From NCBI GenBank assembly GCA_945956915.1, contig CAMFJH010000005.1, positions 1-64,000 on the forward strand: a stretch of 64,000 nt of DNA, written 5' to 3'. Origin of the DNA: an uncultured Francisellaceae bacterium. GTDB taxonomy: Bacteria; Pseudomonadota; Gammaproteobacteria; UBA6186; Azoamicaceae. The notes under the pieces were generated by a model. The model was not told the origin of the DNA. It ran no database searches and was given only the letters and a program-made list of their open reading frames with translations. This document shows, in pieces, positions 7,857-16,294 of this stretch. The position numbers and the translations under genes were made by a program. How positions within the stretch are numbered: the first letter of the stretch is position 1; the number at the start of each line of letters is the position of its first letter.

Positions 7857-9053
7857 ATGCAGACTTCCGAAGACATCTTAAGCGTCACTCAGTTAAATAA
7901 AGCTAGCCAACTTCTTTTAGAAAGCCATTTTTCCAAAGTATGGGTCGAAGGTGAAATTTCAAATTTGGCTAAACCTACTTCTGGACATATTTATTTTTCT
8001 TTAAAAGATGCAAGTGCCCAAGTACGGTGTGCCATGTTTAGGTTTAAGAAAAGCAATTTAAATTTTGAACCCCAAAATGGTCTACTGGTGCATGTTCAAG
8101 CCAAAGTGAGTCTGTATCCTGATCGCGGTGATTATCAATTGATTGTCGAAGATATGAAACCTGCAGGCGATGGCCGTCTTCGGTTGCTTTATGAACAATT
8201 GCTCAAAAAATTGAGCACCGAAGGCTTATTCCAGGAAAAATGGAAAAAGCCCATTCCTGCTTTTCCTAAACACATCGGCGTTATTACCTCCCCAACAGGT
8301 GCTGCCATCCGTGATATTTTAAGTGTATTAAAACGACGTTTTCCGGGCATCCCTGTCACCCTATTCCCCACCAAAGTTCAAGGTGCTGAAGCCGCAGCTG
8401 AAATTGTGCATGCTTTAAAAATCGCAGAAGCCTATGCACAAAACGATGTTTTAATTGTGGGACGTGGGGGAGGTAGTATTGAAGATCTATGGCCCTTTAA
8501 TGAAGAAACCGTCGCACGTGCTATTTTTGCTTGCCCTATTCCCATCATATCAGCAGTAGGACATGAAATTGATTTTACCATTGCCGATCTCGTGGCGGAT
8601 CTGCGCGCCCCAACACCCTCTGCAGCAGCAGAACTTGTAAGCCCGCACAGAGAAGAACTATTAAAACGCTTAACACAAATCGAAGCACAGCTGGCTTTGA
8701 AAATGGCCAATACTGTGCAATATTATGCTCAAAAAGTAGATTGGCTGCAAAAACGTTTAAGACACCCCAAACAAACCCTGCAAAGCCTATTACAACGCTT
8801 ATCACATTTGCAATCAAGACTTGCATCTTGTGTACAACAGCTGATTAAAAATAAACAATTTAAGTTTATTACCCTTACCCGTACCTTAGAAACCCTAAGC
8901 CCTTTATCAACTCTCAATCGTGGCTATGCCATTGTCTCTAACACCGAGCAAAACATTATTAAATCTGTTCAAGATCTACAACCCGAAGATAAACTACAAA
9001 TACGCTTTGTAGATGGCACCTGGCAATGTGTTGCTCTGAGCTTGGCAGAATAG
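7857..9053 (+). CDS. xseA: Exodeoxyribonuclease VII large subunit
   Basis: A 398-residue subunit of ExoVII, which degrades single-stranded DNA to oligonucleotides. The N-terminal OB-fold (VWVEGEISNLAKPTSGHIYF... VRCAMFR) occupies about residues 23-100. The catalytic core follows with ITSPTGAAIRDIL, GRGGGSIEDLWPFN and SAVGHEIDFTIAD. A coiled-coil region and the C-terminal NRGYAIV segment complete it. It is slightly shorter than E. coli XseA (456 aa), mainly in the coiled coil. The small subunit gene xseB is not adjacent. Confidence 0.95.
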   Translation: MQTSEDILSVTQLNKASQLLLESHFSKVWVEGEISNLAKPTSGHIYFSLKDASAQVRCAMFRFKKSNLNFEPQNGLLVHVQAKVSLYPDRGDYQLIVEDMKPAGDGRLRLLYEQLLKKLSTEGLFQEKWKKPIPAFPKHIGVITSPTGAAIRDILSVLKRRFPGIPVTLFPTKVQGAEAAAEIVHALKIAEAYAQNDVLIVGRGGGSIEDLWPFNEETVARAIFACPIPIISAVGHEIDFTIADLVADLRAPTPSAAAELVSPHREELLKRLTQIEAQLALKMANTVQYYAQKVDWLQKRLRHPKQTLQSLLQRLSHLQSRLASCVQQLIKNKQFKFITLTRTLETLSPLSTLNRGYAIVSNTEQNIIKSVQDLQPEDKLQIRFVDGTWQCVALSLAE

Positions 9054-9063
9054 GGCGAAAAAT

Positions 9064-9160
9064 CCCCCCGCCACCTGCGGTGTCGACCCCCTTTTGCAAA
9101 AGTGGGTAATGGCATTTCTGTTGCGCTTCGCTTACAGAAATGAACTGTTTTTGTTTTTTT
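9064..9160 (+). repeat. Palindromic intergenic element; its second hairpin may terminate xseA
   Basis: Two palindromes lie in tandem after xseA. The first, 9087-9106, is a 20-bp near-perfect palindrome centred on TTTTGCAAAA with one mismatch. The second pairs ATTTCTGT (9114-9121) with ACAGAAAT (9134-9141) around an inner GCG-CTT-CGC mini-hairpin. A T-rich run follows at 9147-9157, so the second hairpin could act as a terminator. The structure resembles a mobile intergenic palindromic repeat; copy number in the genome cannot be judged from here. Confidence 0.45.
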
Positions 9161-9238
9161 ATTAACATACTCTTCACAATTGAAGATGCGATTATACCTA
9201 TGGGAACCACTCTAAAGGATAAATTGATAGGATTTTAT

Positions 9239-9264
9239 AAAAAAGGGCGGATCTGATCCGCCCT
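9239..9264 (-). terminator. Rho-independent terminator of the porin gene
   Basis: AGGGCGGATC (9244-9253) and GATCCGCCCT (9255-9264) form a perfect GC-rich stem. On the minus strand it runs into six Ts, 12 bp after the porin stop. Confidence 0.85.
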
Positions 9265-9275
9265 GGAGATAGAGT

Positions 9276-10658
9276 TTAGAATCTTACGCCGGCTCTAAAG
9301 GCGATGATATCCAATTTACGCTCTACTGTATTAGGCACAATATTTTGTGAAAGTGCTGAAGCGGCACCTGGATGAATATCAGCTCTGATATAATTCAATG
9401 TTAAGCGAACATTTTGACTAATAAACCAGTTGATACCCACTGTTACATTGTGTTCAGATCCACCGAGCACATTTTTGCTATTTAAGTTGATGTAATCATA
9501 GCGTGCTGCCAATTCTACTGCACCAAAAACACAATCAGGTACAATAGAGCAGAAATTACCAGAATCCACATCATAGCCTAAACGTTCGCCAGTTAGCATA
9601 TACCGTGCTTGCATATTCCAGCCATTAAAATTTAAGGCACCTAATGGATCGCCTACACGATGTGCGTACACATCGGTATATTCACCATTAATAATCACAG
9701 GCCCCCATTGACGAGCTGCTTCAACGTTGAATTGTCGCACATAATTAAGGCGTAGCAACCTTGTATCCACCAAGCGAGCTGTTGTAGAATCTAGGCCAGC
9801 TAATCTAGAGCGTCCTCTAGCCCCTGGGTAAGCGCCAACAAAACGTCCAACATAAATAGGTGTTCCACGAAGGCTAGAAGGTTTTTCTTGCCACATGGCA
9901 GAAACCCCAAAGTGATACACATCACATTCCGTATGTAAAGGCGAGTACGTTAATCGAGCTGTGCTTGTCCAATAATCGCGCTTAAGGTACAAGTTGCTGC
10001 CAAAAAATTCAGAATTGTCAAACATGGCAGGATTAAAGGAATTTTCCTCGGGGCCAGGTTGAAAAGCGGTGACCAAAAATGATCCATCACACCAACCATA
10101 CTGTCCCATCACCCCTAAGCCTGAACCTGGATTGAAAGTAACAGCGGCTAAGTTTCTTTCCATAAAGGGTACCCAGCTTAAACTGTTTGAACTATCAAAG
10201 CCAAAAAACTGCCCAGGGACATTACCAACGGATAATTTAAGCTTTTCACAAATGTTAGTGGGAGAGTAGCTTAAATAAGTATCATCAAAAATGACTCTTC
10301 TACCTACCGTTATAAATGAAAGCACATAAGACCACTGCGGACCTATACCCCCTGCTAAACCCAAAACAATGCCACGGCTGTTAGCGCTACTGGGGAAACC
10401 ACGACGGGTTGGAACAGCTAACTCTGGCGCTTTGTCTCTACGGTTACCCATAAAATACGCATAATCATAACCTGCTTGACCACCTACAGCCATCCAGTAG
10501 CTGGGATCTTTGGCGTATTTCACCATTAAACCGCCTTTAGTATGAAGAAGGCATTCATCTGCGGTAAATTCACCTGCTATTGCAGAACCACTGGTAATCC
10601 CTAAACCTAATAATGCAATTAGCATCGCTTTTGCAGTGTTTTTTAGCCCTTTGAACAT
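9276..10658 (-). CDS. Outer-membrane porin, OprO/OprP (Porin_O_P)-like
   Basis: A 460-residue beta-barrel protein. The signal peptide (AKAMLIALLGLGITSGSAIA, cut before GEFTADE) is followed by alternating amphipathic strands typical of phosphate-selective porin O/P relatives. Examples are VELAARYDYINLNSKN and HNVTVGINWFISQNVRLTLNYIRAD. It ends in the beta-signal FRAGVRF with a terminal Phe. It has a sigma70 promoter at 10727-10756, an AGGAG Shine-Dalgarno sequence and a strong terminator, so it is a monocistronic and probably well-expressed gene. Phosphate selectivity is not established; the family also includes general anion channels. Confidence 0.82.
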   Translation of the reverse strand: MFKGLKNTAKAMLIALLGLGITSGSAIAGEFTADECLLHTKGGLMVKYAKDPSYWMAVGGQAGYDYAYFMGNRRDKAPELAVPTRRGFPSSANSRGIVLGLAGGIGPQWSYVLSFITVGRRVIFDDTYLSYSPTNICEKLKLSVGNVPGQFFGFDSSNSLSWVPFMERNLAAVTFNPGSGLGVMGQYGWCDGSFLVTAFQPGPEENSFNPAMFDNSEFFGSNLYLKRDYWTSTARLTYSPLHTECDVYHFGVSAMWQEKPSSLRGTPIYVGRFVGAYPGARGRSRLAGLDSTTARLVDTRLLRLNYVRQFNVEAARQWGPVIINGEYTDVYAHRVGDPLGALNFNGWNMQARYMLTGERLGYDVDSGNFCSIVPDCVFGAVELAARYDYINLNSKNVLGGSEHNVTVGINWFISQNVRLTLNYIRADIHPGAASALSQNIVPNTVERKLDIIAFRAGVRF

Positions 10659-10726
10659 TAACCAACTCTCCTAGAAAAAAACAAAGATACATGTCAAAGA
10701 CCACATGCATCTACACAATCCCAACT

Positions 10727-10756
10727 ATTAGAACGCCATACAGTAGTCGTTGTCAA
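10727..10756 (-). promoter_or_regulatory. Sigma70 promoter of the porin gene
   Basis: On the minus strand TTGACA (10756-10751), an 18-bp spacer, then TCTAAT (10732-10727). The transcript would start about 60 bp before the porin ATG. Confidence 0.65.
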
Positions 10757-10777
10757 GCATTTTTTGTGCTGAACTAC

Positions 10778-10806
10778 TTGTTAAAAATCTAGTTCTGCCA
10801 TACTAT
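10778..10806 (+). promoter_or_regulatory. Candidate promoter for the single-pass membrane protein
   Basis: TTGTTA (10778-10783), a 17-bp spacer, then TACTAT (10801-10806). It overlaps the potential upstream TTG start at 10806, which favours the start at 10872. Confidence 0.4.
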
Positions 10807-10871
10807 TGAATAATATGGGGAGCTCTGATGCATATGGGTTCTTAGCCAACCAACTTTTACAGGAGAATAGC

Positions 10872-11168
10872 ATGTCATCAAAGTGTTCTGGATTTTTTTC
10901 ACTTCCAATGATTTTACTGTTGGTACTTATTTATTTTTTTAGAGTAGAACTTTATATGTCTGGTGTACGCGCTGCGACTTTAATTTCTCCCAATCCTGCC
11001 TGGGATAGCAAATTAGGCGATTACTACAAAGAATTGTCAGAAAAAAGTGCTGCTTTGTCTCAACAATTTTATGAGACTGCTGCAAAAGACAAAACAGCGG
11101 TTGTAAAAACAAAAGAAGAAGCAACTGAAACGCACACTGCCCCTAAAGAAGTACACAAAACCAAATAA
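10872..11168 (+). CDS. Single-pass membrane protein with charged C-terminal tail, 98 aa
   Basis: The start ATG at 10872 has AGGAG at 10861-10865 with 6-nt spacing. One hydrophobic segment (SLPMILLLVLIYFFRVELY, about residues 10-28) acts as an N-terminal anchor. A helical region follows (DYYKELSEKSAALSQQFYETAAKDK), probably coiled coil, and then a Lys/Glu/Thr-rich tail ending KEVHKTK. It is expressed from its own promoter and has its own terminator. No family is recognised. Confidence 0.65.
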   Translation: MSSKCSGFFSLPMILLLVLIYFFRVELYMSGVRAATLISPNPAWDSKLGDYYKELSEKSAALSQQFYETAAKDKTAVVKTKEEATETHTAPKEVHKTK

Positions 11169-11180
11169 CCATTCAAAATC

Positions 11181-12224
11181 CTAAGGATGGGAAGAAGGGC
11201 GAACATAAGTTCGCCTTTTTTTATTTTTTTGCATTGGATTCAAATACTCAACAGAAGCATAAGCGCCTATTAATAATCCCATGGCTAATAAAAAGCCTAT
11301 CAAAGTCCATTCCGGCTTGAATACTACCGCTAATACTATGCTACCCAATAATGTATTCAAGCCTATTACACACAATAAAACCTGTTGATGTGTAAAACCC
11401 GCTTGATGTAATCGTTGATACGCGTGAGAACGGTGTGCTTCAGTCCATGCCTGCTTATAATACATGCGTCTTAATAAAGTGATAGTCGCATCGAACCCAA
11501 ATAAGCCATATAAAATAACCCATAGTATAAAAGGTATACCATACATCCAAGCACTTACCCAGGCAAAAGCACCAATCAAAAATCCTAAAGGATAACTCCC
11601 TACTCCACCCATAAATATAGAAGCTTTAGGCCAATTGAGAGTTAAAAACCCTAATACACCACAAACCATGGACCAGGCAATCAAAGCCAATGAAGTGTGT
11701 CCATAATGCCAACAGACAAAACCACCTATGCCTAACACAAAGATGGCTTCTACTGCGGCAATACCATCTAAGCCATCCATAAAATTAAATAAATTAATTG
11801 ACCAGACTAAGGTAATCAATAATATCGGCATGCCAATTATCACCCACACCCATCCAGGAAAGACCGAGTACAAACTAACACTCAAGCAAAAGCCTGCAAC
11901 CAAACATTGTATTAAAAAACGAAATTTAGAAGAAATAACATGGGTATCATCCCATGCACCTAAAAGAGCAAGTATGAAGGCACCTGGTAAAAATAAAAAA
12001 ATCTCAGTAAGACTCCAGATACCGAATCCATACCCAAGCATTTGCACAAGCACCCATAGTGCCATAAACACGATGCCACCGCCTTTAGGGGTAGGGATAA
12101 CATGAGATGAACGGTAATTGGGAATATCAAGCAAGCCTTTGGAAAGCGCCAGATCTCTGAACTTGCGCGTTCCATAAGCTGAAGCAATAAATAATGCGAA
12201 GGCTGCAATTAAGAATAAGATCAT
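11181..12224 (-). CDS. WbpL/WecA-family undecaprenyl-phosphate sugar-1-phosphate transferase, altered active-site motif
   Basis: A 347-residue polytopic protein with about 10-11 membrane segments. Family members transfer GlcNAc-, FucNAc- or QuiNAc-1-phosphate to undecaprenyl phosphate to start O-antigen chains. Conserved motifs are WDD (~91-93), NLFNFMDGLDG (~144-154) and EAHRSHAYQR (~262-271). The third acidic motif, normally FMGDxGS, reads FMGGVGS (204-210), with the usual Asp replaced by Gly207 (codon GGA, 11604-11606). The ATG at 12224 lies two bases after the upstream gene's stop; a TTG at 12233 would give a 7-bp overlap. With the adjacent SDR gene it forms the wbpV-wbpL-like pair known from O-antigen loci. 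Activity may be impaired or metal binding rearranged. Confidence 0.85.
   Translation of the reverse strand: MILFLIAAFALFIASAYGTRKFRDLALSKGLLDIPNYRSSHVIPTPKGGGIVFMALWVLVQMLGYGFGIWSLTEIFLFLPGAFILALLGAWDDTHVISSKFRFLIQCLVAGFCLSVSLYSVFPGWVWVIIGMPILLITLVWSINLFNFMDGLDGIAAVEAIFVLGIGGFVCWHYGHTSLALIAWSMVCGVLGFLTLNWPKASIFMGGVGSYPLGFLIGAFAWVSAWMYGIPFILWVILYGLFGFDATITLLRRMYYKQAWTEAHRSHAYQRLHQAGFTHQQVLLCVIGLNTLLGSIVLAVVFKPEWTLIGFLLAMGLLIGAYASVEYLNPMQKNKKRRTYVRPSSHP
11197..11222 (+). terminator. Rho-independent terminator embedded in the 3' end of the opposing gene
   Basis: GGCGAAC (11198-11204), loop ATAA, GTTCGCC (11209-11215), then a run of seven Ts. It terminates the plus-strand gene ending at 11168, but it lies inside the last ~14 codons of the minus-strand glycosyltransferase. 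Confidence 0.75.
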
Positions 12225-12226
12225 GC

Positions 12227-13141
12227 TTAACAAGCACCAGGACTAGCAACAATACTTTTTATTTCTTGATAAAAATTCTTCGTGGGTGCCCACGCTAATT
12301 CACTTTTGATTAAATCAGCAGAATAATATTCAGTCCCTAATAATTTATCTACTACGCGTGCATATCGTTTAGAAACACGAGCAGGAAACTCCAATAATCC
12401 TCTAGGAATGGCCCATTTCCGAGCAGATAATCCCAAAGCTTCTCGAATGGCATCATATATTCTTCGGGAAGAATAATGCACTCCGTCTGTCACAGTATAA
12501 ATTTTTCGATTGGCTAAAGGATGAGTGGCACACATGATAGCCGCTAAGACCACATCGTTTACCGACACCATCGAGCGTTTATTTTGAGTCTCAGGGATTG
12601 GTGGAAACCAGCCATTTTTGATGGCTTTTATCATACTGCACAAATTACCCGGAAGACCTGGGCCATAAACTAAGGGTGGCCTAATGATACTGATATGAAT
12701 GCCCAGTTCTAAACCTAATGCTAATAAACGTTTTTCTGCCTCACGTTTAGCAACACCATAGGAATTTTCGGCTCTTTCTGCTGCAACAGAGCTACAATAA
12801 ACAATATGCTTTACTTGATTTTGTGCTGCTAAACGACACAAGGCAATAGGCACCTCACAATTGACTTCCCTATGCTGTTGCAATGTGGTTTTACGCACAT
12901 GGGCCAGGCCTGCAAAATAAAACAGGGTATCAATATCTTTAAAAATGGATTTCGTAATAGAATTTTGAGCATTCAATAAGGTCCAATCTTCGCAGACAAT
13001 CGATTCATCCCAAGGTCCGCCTTGTGCACTGCGCAATAATGCTCGAATCTTGATTTTTTTTTGTTGCAATTGCTTACACAACTCACGCCCAATAAAGCCG
13101 GAAGCACCTGTTACCAAACAATTGGATAACAATTCTGTCAT
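12227..13141 (-). CDS. NAD-dependent epimerase/dehydratase (extended SDR, WbpV-like)
   Basis: A 304-residue extended short-chain dehydrogenase. The Rossmann motif TGASGFIG is at residues 11-18 and the catalytic pair at Tyr128 and Lys132 (YGVAK), with SS at 117-118 and IRPPLVYGPG following. Such enzymes placed directly before a WbpL-type transferase usually reduce or epimerise a UDP-N-acetyl-sugar (for example UDP-QuiNAc synthesis by WbpV); that specific assignment is inference. AAGGA lies 9 nt before the ATG. Confidence 0.85.
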   Translation of the reverse strand: MTELLSNCLVTGASGFIGRELCKQLQQKKIKIRALLRSAQGGPWDESIVCEDWTLLNAQNSITKSIFKDIDTLFYFAGLAHVRKTTLQQHREVNCEVPIALCRLAAQNQVKHIVYCSSVAAERAENSYGVAKREAEKRLLALGLELGIHISIIRPPLVYGPGLPGNLCSMIKAIKNGWFPPIPETQNKRSMVSVNDVVLAAIMCATHPLANRKIYTVTDGVHYSSRRIYDAIREALGLSARKWAIPRGLLEFPARVSKRYARVVDKLLGTEYYSADLIKSELAWAPTKNFYQEIKSIVASPGAC

Positions 13142-13154
13142 TTCACTATTTCCT

Positions 13155-14036
13155 TTAAATTTTACAAATCCTGCGCACCGTAGAACACATCGCTATTATT
13201 GAAAATCGAAACCATACCGCCACAGCAACAAACCACATCAAAACAGCAGGATATTTTTCTTTAAAAAATTTTCTGTAAAAACGCATCATGCCCTTATGTT
13301 TATTCCATTCTACAAAAACAGGACGAGACGCGCTACAAGCCCCTTTTTGATGTACGATAACGGCATCGGGTACAAATAAAATACGCCAATTTTGTAAACC
13401 AAAGCGCATACACCAATCTAAATCTTCACAGTGTAAAAAATACCCTTCATCCCAAAGACCCACAGCTTGAACAGCTTCTCGCCGAACTAACATACAGGCA
13501 CCCGAAATGGCTTCTACTTCTGTGGGTTTAGTAGGTATGGGTTGTTTATGCAAATGGAAATCAAAGAACAGTTTAGGAAAAAGCTTAGAAAATTTGATAA
13601 GCCCAAAAGCCCGTACAAATGCACGCCAAGGTGTGGGTATTGCACGTCGGCCTCCACCTTGTTCCCGCCCGTCTGGAAAAGTTAATAATCCACCCACCAT
13701 TCCGATTTTTGGATTGTATTCCAATACTTTCAGCATGCGCGTAAGTGCACCTGCTTGTAATACACAATCTGGGTTTAAAAATAAAACATAAGGCTTTACG
13801 GCCAGTCCAAAACCTATATTACAGCCAGCAGAAAAGCCTAAATTTTTGCCTACATAATGCACTAATAATTTAGGTTCATTTGGAAAAGCAGCTTCTAATA
13901 ATGCCATGCTATTATCGTGAGAATCATTGTCTACAACGATCACTTCTGCAGCCTGTGCAAGGCTTGCATGCACGCCATCCAGCAAAAAGCGCCCAGCATT
14001 ATAATTGACAATGATAATAGATATATTGGTTATCAC
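13155..14036 (-). CDS. GT2 glycosyltransferase (WbbL-like rhamnosyltransferase)
   Basis: A 293-residue GT-A transferase. Motifs: ISIIIVNYNAG at the N-terminus, VIVVDNDSHDNS, NLGFSAGCNIGF, FLNPDCV (the DxD-equivalent) and EDLDWCMRFGLQNW (the catalytic ED). A C-terminal hydrophobic segment (AVLMWFVAVAVWFRFSIIAM) probably binds the membrane. I chose the GTG at 14036 because AGGA lies 6 nt upstream and the protein then begins right at the first beta strand; an ATG at 14069 would add 11 hydrophobic residues without a ribosome site. Similarity to WbbL suggests transfer of rhamnose to lipid-linked GlcNAc, which fits the rml genes in the same locus. Confidence 0.83.
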   Translation of the reverse strand: MITNISIIIVNYNAGRFLLDGVHASLAQAAEVIVVDNDSHDNSMALLEAAFPNEPKLLVHYVGKNLGFSAGCNIGFGLAVKPYVLFLNPDCVLQAGALTRMLKVLEYNPKIGMVGGLLTFPDGREQGGGRRAIPTPWRAFVRAFGLIKFSKLFPKLFFDFHLHKQPIPTKPTEVEAISGACMLVRREAVQAVGLWDEGYFLHCEDLDWCMRFGLQNWRILFVPDAVIVHQKGACSASRPVFVEWNKHKGMMRFYRKFFKEKYPAVLMWFVAVAVWFRFSIIAMCSTVRRICKI

Positions 14037-14110
14037 CCGTATTCCTAATAAAGCAAATATAAAAAACATGCTAACATATTAATGGATTTTTTAATATCGA
14101 GAACGAAAAA

Positions 14111-15055
14111 TTGAGTCAAATAACTTTATTTTCTGGGGGCGCTAACCCCGCACTTGCTAACAGCGTTGCCAATTACTTGAAAATAGACTTAGGCAAAGCC
14201 CTTGTCACTCAATTTTCGGATGGTGAAACCCGTGTTGAAATTTTAGAAAATATTCGTGGCAAAGATGTATTTATTCTTCAATCGATCTCCAAGCCATCCA
14301 ATGATCATTTAATGGAAATTTTATTGCTGGTGGATGCAGCCCATCGAGCCTCTGCTTGTCGCATCACTGCTGTTATCCCCTACTTTGGTTATGCACGACA
14401 AGACTGTCGTCTTCGTTCTGCTCGAGTGCCTATCAGTGCTAAGATAATAGCTGATCTACTCGAAACAGTCGGAGTTGACCATGTACTCACTGTGGATTTA
14501 CATTCTGCACAAATACAAGGCTTTTTTTCCATTCCAGTGGATAACCTCTATGCTTCAAAAGTGTTGATTGAAGATATGCTACAAAAAAACCACCAAAATC
14601 CACTGATTGTTTCTCCTGATGTGGGCGGTGTGGTTCGTGCACGCGCTTTTGCAAAACACTTAAACGAGGTCGAACTTGCCATTATAGATAAACGACGTCC
14701 TCAACCAAATGAATCCATGGTTATGAATATTATTGGAGATGTACAAAATCGTCATTGCTTAATCGTTGATGACTTAGTAGACACAGCCAATACCATTTGT
14801 CTAGCTGCTACTGCTTTAAAAGAGAAAGGGGCAAAAACAGTCAGTGCCTATTGCACACATCCAGTTTTTTCTGGCAAAGCCATAGAGAATATTATGAATT
14901 CTACATTAGATGAAATGGTGGTCACCGATACCATTTCTTTAACAAAACAAGCCATCTCATGTTCCAAAATCCGCCAATTGACCATTGCCTCCCTGCTTGC
15001 AGAATCTATTCATCGATCACATTCAGACATTTCAATCAGCTCAATGTTTGATTGA
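14111..15055 (+). CDS. prs: Ribose-phosphate pyrophosphokinase (PRPP synthase)
   Basis: A 314-residue enzyme making PRPP from ribose-5-phosphate and ATP for nucleotide, His and Trp synthesis. Signatures: [47 protein letters not shown] and the PRPP loop [10 protein letters not shown]. The start is a TTG at 14111 with only a weak GAGAACG upstream. Small deviations from E. coli are QDCRLRSAR (for QDRRVRSAR) and DLHSAQ (for DLHAEQ). It is the only plus-strand gene between two minus-strand glycan blocks. Its 3' end is directly abutted by a truncated gtrA-like remnant. Confidence 0.93.
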   Translation: MSQITLFSGGANPALANSVANYLKIDLGKALVTQFSDGETRVEILENIRGKDVFILQSISKPSNDHLMEILLLVDAAHRASACRITAVIPYFGYARQDCRLRSARVPISAKIIADLLETVGVDHVLTVDLHSAQIQGFFSIPVDNLYASKVLIEDMLQKNHQNPLIVSPDVGGVVRARAFAKHLNEVELAIIDKRRPQPNESMVMNIIGDVQNRHCLIVDDLVDTANTICLAATALKEKGAKTVSAYCTHPVFSGKAIENIMNSTLDEMVVTDTISLTKQAISCSKIRQLTIASLLAESIHRSHSDISISSMFD

Positions 15056-15058
15056 ATC

Positions 15059-15211
15059 TTATCCATAACCTATAATATAAGCTAACACGACTGAGCACGA
15101 AAACGATAACCAAATATTTAAAATGAAACACGAAACCCAATTGCAAAAAGCTGCCACCCCCCCTACAGCAAGAAATTTTAGAAATTGCTTTGTAAAAAAA
15201 TATTGAATCAT
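15059..15211 (-). pseudogene. N-terminal fragment of a GtrA-family membrane protein
   Basis: A 50-codon minus-strand frame that has not been annotated by length-limited ORF finding. Its ATG (15211-15209) overlaps the TGA of the oxidoreductase fragment (ATGA). The translation FLKFLAVGGVAAFCNWVSCF, followed by SVVLAYIIGYG and a stop, matches the first half of GtrA-family proteins (normally ~130 aa, continuing after AYLIG into a second membrane hairpin). The frame stops 4 bp from the prs stop codon, so the rest was lost in a rearrangement against prs. A G7 tract lies inside the fragment. Confidence 0.7.
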
Positions 15212-15780
15212 AATGTTGCCTGTTTTGCCATATTTCTACCAAACTCGATACTTTCTGAGATGCCTCTGTCTTCCGGATAATAATAGGAAGTATCCGCCAC
15301 CCATAACCCTTCAATGGGTAAATTCATGGAAGGCAATCGAGCTAAATAACCAGGATCACAAATGGGTTGTGCATACCCATAACGATTTGCACGCAATTCA
15401 ATAAAATCGTCACTTTGCAATTCTGGATTAGTTTTTTGCAAGTAACGCCGAACTTTATTGATAAATACAGCATCAGTTTCAGAAAATTTTGGATGTTCGC
15501 GAGGCACATAAAAAGGAACACAAACGATATGCTGATCCAAAATACGTAAGTTCGTGTATTCCACCAAACCGGGAATATCCATCTCAGGATCATTGATGTT
15601 CATCCAAAAATTTTCAGATACTTTTTTTCGTAACTTAACAATCACACAAACCACTGCAATATTTTTTACAGATTGAAATGTACGCAAAATATCTAAAGGC
15701 AAATCAGGTATTAATTTAGAAACAAAGGGCAAGGGTATTGTACAAATCACTTTTCTGAAAGCTTCAGTTTTTCCACACAC
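15208..15780 (-). pseudogene. C-terminal fragment of a FAD/NAD(P)-dependent amine-oxidase-like oxidoreductase
   Basis: The frame (nominally open to an ATG at 15834) matches only the C-terminal ~190 residues of a ~440-residue FAD oxidoreductase: RKVICTIPLPFVSKLIPDLP, VVCVIVKLRKKVS, DIPGLVEYTNL, RYGYAQPICDPGY and finally LWVADTSYYYPEDRGISES. The N-terminal FAD-binding GxGxxG Rossmann motif is missing. The first ~18 codons of the ORF are out-of-frame UbiA sequence (see the next entry), so the ATG is spurious. The family normally sits beside UbiA and GtrA genes, as here. Confidence 0.75.
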
Positions 15781-16294
15781 TTCTGGGCGCATCACTTGTA
15801 TAATACCCACGCCCATGAATTTTTTCTTTTTCACTGATTAACTTTAACCCTAATTCTGCATATCGCTTCACAAACGCAAGCGATAAAAATAAGAACACAG
15901 AAAAAGCCAGGATTTACTTGCCATGCCAACAAAAGCTATTCGCAAGTAAAACAAGAATTAAAACCAATCTCATCCAAATGGGCACGCTACCCGAAGCAAG
16001 TGGACGTTTAGATTTTCGAGGATGTGCTCTATCATTCTCCAAATTTACAATATCATTAACAATATAAACGGAAGAAGCACATAAGCTAAATGAATAAAAG
16101 GCTAAGAAAAGAGTCTACCAACTGTGGAGATCGTCCAGTTGATGTGCAGCAAATGGAACAAACAAAAGTATGTTCTTTAACCATTGATGCGTACGCAACA
16201 TTCTTAGCCAAGTTATCGTACCTAATGAAGGTCTAATCAGTATCTGTTCTATTTTGCAATACTCCCCCAGTGATTTCTGAAAACAGATTATCGA
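15764..16294 (-). pseudogene. Decayed HAD-UbiA prenyltransferase-like gene
   Basis: Reading the minus strand in one frame from just after the wecE stop gives RPSLGTITWLRMLRTHQWLK followed by NILLFVPFAAHQLDD, then a TAG (16117-16115). It resumes in the same frame with [20 protein letters not shown] and [12 protein letters not shown], then a TAA (15916-15914), then AFSVFLFLSLAFVKRYAEL and a HGRGYY segment, closing at TGA 15766-15764. These are the ordered signatures of UbiA-family polyprenyl-phosphate transferases (THQWLKN, VYIVNDxxDxExDR, HPRKxxRPxASG, FLSLAxVKRYAEL). The central ~60-residue membrane region and the N-terminal HAD part are missing. It is non-functional. Confidence 0.75.

Noticed and set aside
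15157..15163. G7 tract as a phase-variation switch of the GtrA fragment
   Set aside because: No downstream GtrA sequence exists in any frame, because prs begins there; slippage could not restore a gene.
15208..15834. A 208-residue ORF read as one gene from the ATG at 15834
   Set aside because: Its first ~18 codons are UbiA sequence in the wrong frame; only the C-terminal part is oxidoreductase, so it is a fusion of remnants.
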